Origin: Circinella minor
Lineage: Eukaryota; Mucoromycota; Mucoromycetes; Mucorales; Lichtheimiaceae
DNA length: 64,000 nt
Direction: 5' to 3'
Assembly: GCA_016758965.1 (NCBI GenBank)
Contig: JAEPRB010000048.1
Coordinates: forward strand, 62,001-126,000
Shown here: positions 23,825 to 34,094 of the stretch, piece by piece
Layout of the letters: every line of letters starts with the position of its first letter
Numbering within the stretch: position 1 is the stretch's first letter
Program-made: the position numbers and the translations under genes
The notes under the pieces: model-generated
Told to the model about the DNA's origin: nothing
The model's database searches: none
What the model saw: the letters and a program-made list of their open reading frames with translations, nothing else

Positions 23825-26800
23825 ATGTAAGTTATTCATTGATCTTAAAAATGAGTTGATATTAATTTATATATATATATATATATATTATATAGGTCTC
23901 GATTGTGTGTTAAAAATTTACCAAAATATTTATCTGAAGAAGATTTGCGAAAGCACTTTGCTTCAAAAGGTGAAGTAACTGATGCCAAACTTATGAAAAC
24001 TGCGTAAGTTTTTTTTTTTTTGATCGATCGAACTTTAAAAAAAAAGATCTCGGGAGAAATAATTAAATGTTTTTTTTTTTTTTAAAGTCAAGGACGTTCA
24101 CGACGATTTGGTTTTATTGGTTATCGTACAGAAAAAGCGGCTCAAGAAGCATTGGATTATTTTAATAATTCATTTATTAATATGTCAAGAATTGTAGTAG
24201 AAAAAGCAATTCCTGTAAATATTATTTGTTTGCTTTTTATCGATCCATTTCTTTTTTAAGGAGAAAACGAACTTTTCTCTAATGTTGTCAATTTTTTTTT
24301 TATATTTTATTTTAGTATGGATCAGAAGATCTTAATCGTCCTTGGAGTAAATATTCTCAAGGTTCAACGGCGTTTGAAAAAATACAAGATTCAACAACGA
24401 CAACAAAAAAACAAGATGAATTTCAAGTGGAAGAAACAGATGCTTATCGTGAACAACAAGATAAAATGAAAAATCATATTAATACATTTAATAATGTTGA
24501 AAATGATCCTAAATTACAAGAATATTTGGATGTTATGCAAGCTCGATCAAAGGGAAAAACATGGGCTAACGATGATTTAACAATATTGGAACGTGGAAAG
24601 AATGAACAACAACAGGAAGAACAAATGATTAAGATGGCAGCGGATGCAGAGGATGATTTATATGATGATTTACCACCAAAACAACAAGAGGAATCAAACA
24701 CAACAAAAGAAAATGAAGAAGATGAAGGAAAAGAGGATGATAATAAAATGGATCAAGATGAAGATGTAGAAATAAAGGGTATTTCAACTGGTCAATCATC
24801 GTCTGTTTCAAAGTCAATGGATGTAGATGAAGAAAACACAAATGAACAACAGCAGCAACAACAACAACAACAACAACAACAACAAAAGACACGAGAACCT
24901 ATGGATGTTGTTGATCAAATTGAAGATACAGGTCGTTTGTTTGTTCGAAATTTAGCTTATACATGTACTGAAGATGATTTACGTGAACTTTTCAGTCAAT
25001 ATGGTCCTTTGTCAGAGGTAAGATAACTTTAAAAAAGTTGTATCTCTAAAAAAAAAAAGAAAATTCATATTAATACTTTTCAATTAGCTTCATATGCCTA
25101 TTTCCAAAGAAACCAAAAGACCTAAAGGTTTTGCTTATATCACTTTCACACTTCCAGAACATGCAGTTAGAGCACATAAAGAATTAGATATGAAGAATTT
25201 CCAAGGTCGATTAATGCACATTTTACCCAGTAAAGAAAAACCACAACAAAAAGAAGAAGATATTCTTGGTCCTAATGGTATGAAGATGAGTAAATATAAA
25301 CAACAAAAAGAATTGGATCGCAAAAAAAACGCAGGCAGTGATTTTAATTGGAATTCTCTTTATATGAGCGTACGTATTATTATTTTTTCTCTCTCTCTCT
25401 CTCTTTCTTTGTTAACTTAGAATAGACTAAAATTAAATGGGTTTATGATTTATTTATTTATTTATTTATAGAGCGATGCTATTGCAGAGTCTATTTCAAA
25501 TCGTTTGGGTATCGATAAAGCTACTTTACTGAATGCTAATGCAGATAATATGGCTGTTCGACTTGCTTTAGCAGAAACAGAAATTGTAAATGAAACTAAA
25601 AAGTTTTTTGAACAACATGGTATTGTTTTGGATGCATTTGGTGGAAAGGGACGTAGTGAAACTATTCTTTTAGTTAAAAATACACCTTATGGTACATCTG
25701 AGGATGATATGAGAGAATTATTTGGAAGATTTGGTGAACTTGGTAGAGTAAGTATTTTTCATATATAATTTTGATTATTCATATTAGTTAGTTAAGAAAG
25801 AAAAAAAAACATTGACTTTTTGTATAATAATTTTTTTAGGTATTAGTTCCACCTGCCAAAACCATGGCTGTTGTAGAATTTTTAGAACCTAGTGAAGCAC
25901 GTGCTGCCTTAAAACAATTAGCATATCGTCGTTATAAAGATACTTTAATTTATCTCGAAAAAGCACCTAATGGATTATTTAAAGAAGCATTTCATCCTGA
26001 TATGCTTAAACAAACAAAGGAAAATGCTAAACAAGTTGTTAGTGGTTCTGACTTTATTACGCTTGATGAAGGGGATGTGGATGAAAGTAATATTGGTACA
26101 CTCTTTGTCAAGAATCTTAATTTCAAGACAACACCTGATCGTTTAAGAAAAGCATTTGAAGGTATTGAAGGATATCGATCATCTCGTATTAATGTTAAAC
26201 CTGATGCCAAGAATCCTGGTCAAACTTTAAGTATGGGTTTTGGCTTTATCGAATTCAAGACAAAGGAATTTGCTGAAAAAGCACTTCGTGCCATGCAGGT
26301 GAGGGTTTTTTTTTTATCTCTATCTATCTATCTATATTTATTTAAATGAATGAATAGTTTATTAATCATGACTTGTAATTTTAAAGGGATATACATTGGA
26401 TGGTCACGTATTACAATTGAAATTCTCCAATGCGAATACAACGGGTACTGGAACTAACAAATCAGAAAAGAAACCAGAAACAACAAAACTTATGGTACGA
26501 AATATACCTTTCGAAGCAACAAAGAAAGATCTTCAAGAACTTTTTGGGTATGTATTCTATAAGTTATATTAAACATAGATTTAAAATGGAGAACTAATCA
26601 ATTGAAAACTATTTCATTTATATAGTACACATGGAAAATTGGAATCCGTTCGTTTACCCAACAAAGCTACAGGTGGTCATCGTGGTTTTGCTTTCTTGAA
26701 CTTTTCTACTAAACAAGAAGCTAAAAATGTATATGATGCTATGGGCAATATCCATTTATACGGTCGTCATCTTGTCCTGGAATGGGCCAAGGCAGATGAA

Positions 26801-26917
26801 GGTGTAGATGAATTACGACAAAAGACTGGAAAGAATTATGCTAAAGAAGAAAGAATTGGTGGACGATTGAATAAGAAACAAAAAATTGAAGAAGCAAATG
26901 ATGAAGAAGAATTTTAA
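23825..26917 (+). CDS. MRD1: Multi-RRM pre-rRNA processing factor Mrd1 (RBM19 family)
   Basis: Nine exons: 23825-23826, 23896-24003, 24088-24214, 24316-25017, 25088-25369, 25472-25747, 25840-26298, 26387-26547, 26626-26917. They give 802 residues. The start codon is split by the first intron: AT at 23825-23826 is joined to G at 23896, giving [13 protein letters not shown], exactly where family members begin. Five RRMs are visible with RNP2/RNP1 pairs: about 1-80 ([14 protein letters not shown]), 290-370 ([14 protein letters not shown]), 470-545 (ILLVKN/MAVVEFL), 590-680 ([14 protein letters not shown]) and 695-770 ([14 protein letters not shown]). Between RRM1 and RRM2 lies an acidic, Gln-rich linker. 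Five RRMs match yeast Mrd1, which binds 35S pre-rRNA and U3 snoRNA in the nucleolus and is needed for 18S rRNA cleavage steps. A poly-Gln tract (CAR codons) is encoded at about 24847-24882. Confidence 0.94.
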
Positions 26918-27751
26918 TAACATTGCTTCTTTCCTATCCTTTTCCTATCCCTCCCCCTCTCTCCTCTCCTTCCCCCTTTTTTTTATCCCATTTAAACATC
27001 CATCATTTATATATTAATTATTATTTTGCATCTCAACATAACTTTTTTTTTAACTATATACATTTTATATATTCCCGCATAAGTCCTTTTTTTTTTATAT
27101 AGCAATAGTAGATTCTTCATATTTTTTTTATTTCATTCCATGTTTTTTTTTTTACATTATTTTACACTTCACTTTGTATTAATATTAAAAACGAAATTCC
27201 AAATTGCATTATTTTTTTAACAATGCATAAATATTCTGACTCTTAAAATCTTGGTCGAGGTTTGACTTATAACTGCTTCTATGTTAAAACACGCCGGTGT
27301 TGAGGATAAATATATATATATATACATATATAATAATCAAATGATATTTTCAATAAGGTACATTGTTATTGAGTCTACGTATGTATTTGGTCAATAAATA
27401 ATTTCTTGAGTACGTACCTACGTAAAATTATTATATATACATCTATTTCTCATAATTCATCAAGTAGTAATCATGGATACAAATTTGTACTTTAGCTTTC
27501 ATATATTTATAGATCTGTAGAATAAATCTTACACTTAAACTTTTCTGGTCTTCAGATATTCAACCCCATATATTTTGGTTAACTCTCTATTATTATTTGT
27601 ATAAGATAAAACAACATGTAAAATGGAGGGGGGGGAATACTATTTTCTTTTTCAGAGTTTTCAATTTGGGAAAAAAAAAATAAAACTCCTCTTTTCCACT
27701 TGAACGCTTTTTTTTCTCATAATTCCTTTTTGTATTATAACATAAAAAAAA
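26918..27751. other. Intergenic between MRD1 and PPIH
   Basis: Contains the MRD1 3' region (CT-rich then AT-rich) and the PPIH promoter. A TACGTA cluster lies at 27377-27424 (ACGTATG, GTACGTACCTACGTAAA). No gene seen. Confidence 0.5.
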
Positions 27752-28506
27752 ATGGAAACAAAAGAAGAAAGACCCGTTGTATTTTTTGACATTTCCATTG
27801 GTGATGTACCTGTTGGTAGAATGAAAATGGAACTTTATAGTGATATTGTACCAAAAACAGCAGAAAACTTTAGGTAATAATTTTTTTAATTTGAATCCTA
27901 TTTTTGTTTAGATCTATAAACATCAAAAAAAAAAAGATTAACGCGTTTCTTTTTTTTAAATCAATAATACTTAGACAATTATGTACTGGTGAATTCAAGT
28001 AAGTTTTTGTTATTTAAAAATAAATATAAAAAAATGAGAAATTATTATTATTGTACGAGTAGCCGATTTTTAAGTATATATATATATATAATAGACGTAA
28101 TGGTATACCACAAGGTTTTAAAAACTGTTCATTCCACAGGTAACACGACTTTTTTATGCGAATCAACAAATCGTTAAGAAACAGATAAACATAAGGATAA
28201 TGGATTACCTTACACATATGAATTGTATATATAAATAGAGTTATTAAGGACTTTATGGTTCAAGGGGGTGATTTCTTAAAGGGTGATGGAACAGGATCCT
28301 TGAGTATTTATGGTGAAAAGTTCGAAGATGAAAATTTTGAAGTAAAACATACTGAAGCTGGTTTACTTTCTATGGCCAACTCGGGACCTAATACGAATGG
28401 TTGTCAATTTTTTATTACATGTGATAACTGTGAATTTCTTGATGGTAAACATGTTGTATTTGGACATCTGGTGGATGGTTTATTGACATTAAGAAAAATT
28501 GGTAAG

Positions 28507-28541
<35 letters not shown>

Positions 28542-28698
28542 AAAGATGAAGGGGTTATATATATATATATAATATATACATGCATTATATGTATACAAAA
28601 AAAAATAAGCAAAAGGAGCAGGGGGAAAATAAAGAGACACTTGGGGAATGGAATGATGAATTGAAATTAGAGATGAAAATTAACAATATTATTATTAC

Positions 28699-28749
<51 letters not shown>

Positions 28750-28961
28750 GCAGAAAATGTGTCAACGGGTCAAAATAATCGTCCTAAACTTTCAGTCAAA
28801 ATCACAGGTAAAAAGAGAGTGGGAAAATAAGGATGAAAATAATGATGCATTTACCTTTTTTTTTTTTTTTGGTGTGTTTTTGTATTTGATCAAAAAAAAA
28901 AAAAAAATAACTCACACAAATAATTTGATCTTTTTTTTTTGTAGAATGCGGGCAAATGTGA
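27752..28961 (+). CDS. PPIH: Spliceosomal cyclophilin H (peptidyl-prolyl isomerase)
   Basis: Six exons, 27752-27873, 27975-27998, 28095-28139, 28239-28501, 28754-28807 and 28945-28961, join to 174 residues, the PPIH length. Family hallmarks: [50 protein letters not shown] with the catalytic Arg at R64, [28 protein letters not shown] and the terminal ITECGQM. The RxNGIPxGFK insert and the ending fit PPIH better than cytosolic cyclophilin A. PPIH binds PRPF4/PRPF18 in the U4/U6-U5 tri-snRNP. Exon 2 is only 24 nt and the last exon only 17 nt. The 252 bp intron 4 begins with a TA repeat and ends with a long ATT repeat reaching the acceptor. Confidence 0.93.
28687..28749 (+). repeat. ATT trinucleotide microsatellite at an intron 3' end
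   Basis: About 20 nearly perfect ATT units occupy the last part of PPIH intron 4 and stop only four bases before the AG acceptor, replacing the usual pyrimidine tract. Confidence 0.85.
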
Positions 28962-29078
28962 GATAGAAAGAAGGATGAAAAAAAATAAAATATAATATAT
29001 ACATATATATATATATATACTAAAGTTAAAAAAGAATGCAATATTTTTGAGGGAGGGGTTATTAGGTTATTATTATTA

Positions 29079-29578
29079 TTATTGTTGTTGTTGTTGTTGT
29101 TGTTGCTGTTGCTGTTGTTGAGCTTGAGCTGCTTGTTGTCGTTGTCTTGCAACTAAAAGTCGTTGTTGTAATTCTTGCAATTGCTGTGGTGTAAGACTTT
29201 GCAAACTTCCTAAACCAGCTATTCCAGCGTTACCTCCACCCATGGACATACCCATCATACCATTATTTGCTGCTCCTCCTCCCATGCCATTTGGAATACC
29301 AGCTGGACTTCCAATGTTGATATTAGAAAGTAATAAACTATGTTGTGTAAGACCTGGTCGAGCTCCTGCTAATAATCATGATTTGATTGTCAAGCGTTAA
29401 AATCATATACGTAATAAAAGAGAAGAAAAAAAAATATGTTAAAATGTCTACTAGGTTGTAGATGGGAGGGAGGGAGGAGCGAGTATAATTACTAATTTAC
29501 CATTCATATTATTAATAGGACTACCCATAGCGGCAGCATTCATCATTTGCTGTTGTTGATTTTGACCTTGTGTTTGTT

Positions 29579-29609
<31 letters not shown>

Positions 29610-32600
29610 TTGTTGTTGTTGTTGCTGTTGCTGTTGTTGAGCTTGCTGTTGTTTTTGTTGTGCCAACTGTTGTTGTTGCCTTACCATTTGTAATATCTGC
29701 ATGTTTTGAGGATTATTTGCAAAATTTGGATTATTGACCATGGCTAATAAAGATGCAGGAATATTACCGATTTGAGCACCACTGGTTCCCATCATACCAG
29801 CTGGTTTACCCTGTTGTTGTGGTTGCTGTTGTGGTTGAGATTGTGGCTGTTGTGGCTGTTGTGGTTGTTGTTGTTGTTGTTGAACTTGATGTTGTTGTAA
29901 CATATTCATTACAGGCGGGGCAAGCTCGGGTATATTTGAACGTACAAATACGATACCTAATAATCTGTTACCTGAATATGATAATACAACACCACGTTGT
30001 CCTTCATTGACATTGGGATTAAATACTACTTTGGCAACCTAATATTAAAAAAAAATTACCAATTTGTTTGTTATCGTTATAAATATGGAAGTGAGGAGGG
30101 GTGATGAGGATAGTGATAATGAATAGGATTACTTACACACTTCTTTTGTTCGAGATTTTTTGAAAGAACAGCAAGGTTTTGTAGGTCTGATTGAGTACTC
30201 GTTTCAATCGCTCGGAATTCACAAAAAGGTGCATTATGTCCTTGAGATTGTTGATATAATAATGGTTGTGAAGGCACTAGTGGTGATCGACTAGCAATCA
30301 TAATTTTCTGTGGCCATATCTCAGGGCAACTATGAATATTATTATTATCACACGTATTTGTTAGTTGGTTTCTAATAGTTGGGGGGGGGGAAGGGAGGGG
30401 AGGGAGTAATTAAAAATTAAAAAAAAAAGGATCTATTTCAGTGAAATGTTGTATTATACTTACTAGTCTTCCAAATTAACAATTCTTCCACGTTGAACAA
30501 TAGGATATGCACCTACATGACAACTGAATTCTTGAAAAGGTCCATCTTGACGTTTAATATGCCATACAATCTGTCCTTTCCAAAATGGTGTTAAGGGAAG
30601 ACTTTGCTGTTGTTGTGGTGATGATTGTCCTTGCTGACCTGCTTGTAATCCTTGTTGTACTTGCTGCATCATTTGTTGAGGCGTACCTTGCTGTTGCATA
30701 CCAGCTTGTTGAGGTGATGCTTGTTGAGGTTGAGATTGTGGTGTCTGTTGTTGTTGTTGTTGTTGTTGCTGGGCCTGTTGAGCATGCTGTTGTGCTTGTT
30801 GCATTCGAGCAGCCAATAACATCTGTTGTTGCTGTGTTAATGTAGCTGGTATTTGTCCGCCGGCAGTTCCTGGAGCACCAGTATTTGGAATATTCATGTT
30901 TCTTTGTTGTTGAGCCATCACGCCTTGTAATTGTTGTGCCATACTCATGGCTTGTTGTTGATTTGCATCGGTAGGTCGTGCTTGTTGCATGTTGGTAGGT
31001 CCAGCTGCACTGAATGCCATAGGAGAGGAAGTAGCCATAGTGGGTGTGCCACTTACAGAAGCATTTGCATTCATATTGTTTCTTGCTTCCATTAATCGTT
31101 GAAGAGCATTTTCTACAGCATGTAATTGTTGTTGTTGTTGTTGATTCCGCTGTGGTAAATTAGCTAAAAGTTTGTGCCGTTGAAGGAGTTGTTGAATTTG
31201 AATTGGAAGATTTAATGAAGTTTTTTGTGGTTGTTGTTGTTGTTGACCTGGTTGTGATGGTTGCTGCATTGCTTGTTGGCCTTGCTGTGGTGGTGGTTGT
31301 GAAATTTGTTGCATCATACCTTGTTGTAATTGCTGTGGCTGCTGTTGAGGTGTTCGTTGAGGTTGCTGCTGAGGTGTTTGTTGTGTCTGCGGTTGCGTAG
31401 CTTGTGGCATTTGATGTGACAATGACTGCTGTTGTTGTGGTGGAGGTGGTCTTTGAGATACTGTTTGATTCTGTATTTGTGGAGTTTTTTGCTGTGTCAT
31501 ATTTTGTTGCTGGGCAGGCTGATGGGGTGGTGTAGCAGTAATGGATGGTGAAGTGACACTTGCATTTGATGTAGGAGGTCTTACCATCATATTTTGTTGT
31601 ACCAATGTAGCAGGAACTTGCTGTTCCACAGAAACATTCGGTTGTTGTTTTACAGGCATATTAGGCTCTCGTTTAATAGGCTGTTGTTGTGCATTAACAG
31701 CATTCAAATGTTTTTGATGCACTTGAGCGAATTTTGCAGGATCCACTGTAGCTTTTGGAAGGTTAATTTGTCCAGGTACATTATCACGTTTTCGTTTCTT
31801 ATTCGAATCAGTCGATGATACGGATTGAGGTGATGTAATGTTGGCTTCCGATACTCGTTTTGATGATACACTTCCACTAGTACTTTTCTTTTCTTCAATA
31901 GCTGTTGGAGGAGGTGCAGGTAAGTTGAATCCAGCAAGCTTTACAGTATAATCGGGTAAAACTGTTTCTGTTATAGTATGCAATTTTGTTTTGTTCTCAT
32001 TCACCTAATTATTATAATGAATAAGATGTTTTCTCCTTTTTATATAATGTTATTGATTATAATTAAATATAACAATTTATTATTACCTCATTTACCATAC
32101 GATCAAACTCTTTCAGTCCTTTATTTGGCGTAATTAATGATAACCGAATATCATTCTAAAGTGATACATGAACGAATTAAATCAGAACACTATATTCTTT
32201 CCACTTTCTTTTATATCTAAAATAATCATAATTATGTTTGATTTTTTTTTTGTTTACCTTGCGCATTTCCTGTACAATTGCATCTAATGAAAAGTTATCA
32301 TATTTGTCGATTAAATTATGACGAACACCAATTTCATGGGGCAAGCTATTTGAAATTAATATACAATGTAGCATCGGATCAGCACCACTCCCTTGAATTT
32401 CCTGCTTGTATTCATCAAATAACTTTTTTTTTGACAACGGGATTGAATAAGATATAATAATAAGATTATATGCAAAAAGTTTTCTTTTTAGTTTTATATG
32501 CTTGGCTCTCTTTTTTTTTTAAACCTAAATCATCACAACACACTGGTTTTTTTACTCTTTTCGATGAAAGTTTTCTTTTTTTTTTTCTTACCTCTAAAGC

Positions 32601-33329
32601 AGCTACAAGACCTTCACCTGCAGCATTTTTAACAATGCCACCATCAGTACACGGGATACTTTTTAAAACGTTTTGAAATAATCCAAAATCAGCTGTAAAA
32701 TATTTTCTATCGACTGTCACCATGGAACCAGGTTCATAATCCCCAAAAACTACCAATCCATATTTAAGCATTGGCTATAATATAGTATATAATATTAGAT
32801 CAAAGAAAGAGAAAGAATTTATCAGTCAATTGGACCCTTTTTTTTCCCTCCCCCCTTCTTCTTCCAGGAAAAAAAAAATTATTGAAAACTAACTGTTATT
32901 TTGGTTTGTTGATGTCGTTCGTTTTCTTCTGTAATTATAGGTGAGCGTAATTGTCTAATATAAGATAATATATATATATATATATATATTATGGTCAATG
33001 ACAAGTGTTTTTTTTATTTGATTTTCGTGAAAAGTTGATACGTATTATGAAAAGTCCGAGTAAAAGATATCTATATATATATACCTCAGGATCGGATCGA
33101 TATAAGTTTGGATGATGGCATTCAAATGAGGACTCATTCTCGCAGTTCCTTCAACAACAAATACACATGCTACTTCTCTTCGTTGGTGATGTTGGTGAGC
33201 ATTGTTATTATTGTTGGGAGTAGCACTATGATTGGAAGGTTGCATTTGAGGTGACGGTTGAATATTAGGAGTTGGTGAAGGTGTAGCAATGTTTGCCACC
33301 GAGTTAGGTACAGCAGCCACGGTTGACAT
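29079..33329 (-). CDS. MED25: Mediator complex subunit 25-like protein (VWA plus ACID-like domain, Gln-rich)
   Basis: Nine exons: 33329-33085, 32954-32894, 32774-32592, 32422-32258, 32155-32087, 32004-30464, 30329-30137, 30038-29501, 29368-29079. They join in frame to 1,094 residues. After a Pro/Gln/Asn-rich leader, residues ~50-240 form a von Willebrand A-type domain: ACVFVVEGTARMSPHLNAI, then YGLVVFGDY, then MLHCILISNSLPHE. This is the Mediator-binding N-terminus of MED25. A long Gln/Pro region (about 300-690) follows, then an ACID/SPOC-like barrel at about 700-870 (FWKGQIVWHIKRQ, EIWPQKIMIAS, GNRLLGIVFV), then more Gln. MED25 links activators to Mediator and RNA polymerase II. The acceptor of exon 4 is weak (poly-A before AG), so that junction is less sure. 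The frame ends where a CAA repeat becomes a TAA repeat, giving five consecutive in-frame stops. Its 5' flank is duplicated at 42.2 kb. Confidence 0.85.
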
Positions 33330-33388
33330 TGAGCACAAATTACTTAAAAGAACTTATATTATTAAATAAAGTTGATCTAAGGGTCGTA

Positions 33389-33580
33389 TATATTATTGTG
33401 TGAACGAAAAGGAGAAGAAATTAAGAAAGAAAAAACTAACTACACACACACAAAGAGGAAAGACAGGAGAAACGACGGAATAACTTAAACACAGAAGAAA
33501 AATACGCACTGAAAAAAAAAAAACTGAGAATTGGGCAGGAGAAATGAAAATTCCGCTTGCCCTCGATTTTCCTGGCGCTT
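33389..33580. repeat. Left copy of a ~160 bp direct repeat bounding the mobile-DNA island
   Basis: This stretch, 60-250 bp upstream of the MED25 start codon, is closely matched at 42184-42350 in the same orientation. Shared landmarks are ATTATTGTGTG, GAGAAACGACGGAATAACTT, AATACGCACT and GAATTGGGCAGGAGAAATGA. The left copy has an extra ~25 bp near 33402-33424; the right copy has an extra TTTTTTTCTCTC. Confidence 0.85.
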
Positions 33581-33673
33581 AACATATATCAAACAATAGC
33601 AATAAAGAAGAGAAAAATAGATAGCGTGCTTTGCAATAAACCAGTTAACCAAAGAATTAGAAAATCGTACAGC

Positions 33674-33808
33674 TAGTGACTTGTGCTTCCAGTGGCACTA
33701 CTCATCACCATAATATTGTGACGAACAACACCACCTCACTTGGGAACCTTGCTAGCCCATAATACCGACCAACAACGCCCCTTGTCAAAGCAAATGATTT
33801 ACCGTTCA
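33674..33808. repeat. 135 bp repeat, copy 1
   Basis: Matches 33960-34094 over 135 bp in direct orientation with nine differences, all of them transitions. Both copies run from TAGTGACTTG to TTTACCGTTCA. Confidence 0.9.
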
Positions 33809-33959
33809 TAACTACATTCGTTCCAAGGTCTACAAGGTCGTGAAAAAAGAAAAAGAGCAATAATTAGCGACAGCTTTTATCACACAATCCTAATCACGAG
33901 AAGTGTAAAGCCGAAGTTACCTTTGAAACCTGCACTTGCCCAAAAGAAAACCATACTGT

Positions 33960-34094
33960 TAGTGACTTGCGCTTCCAGTGGCACTACTCATCACCATAAT
34001 ATCGTAACGAGCAACATCACCTCACTTGGAAACCTTGCTAGCCCGTAATACCGACCAACAACGCCCCTTGTCAAAGCAAGCGATTTACCGTTCA
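33960..34094. repeat. 135 bp repeat, copy 2
   Basis: Second copy, offset 286 bp from the first. At four of the nine differences one copy has CG and the other TG or CA. The complementary strand of both copies is open for about 33 codons. Confidence 0.9.

Noticed and set aside
24629..24892. Minus-strand frames over MRD1 exon 4 and similar Val-rich frames over MED25 (30585-31400 +)
   Set aside because: Antisense shadows of Gln-rich coding repeats (CAA/CAG read in complement).
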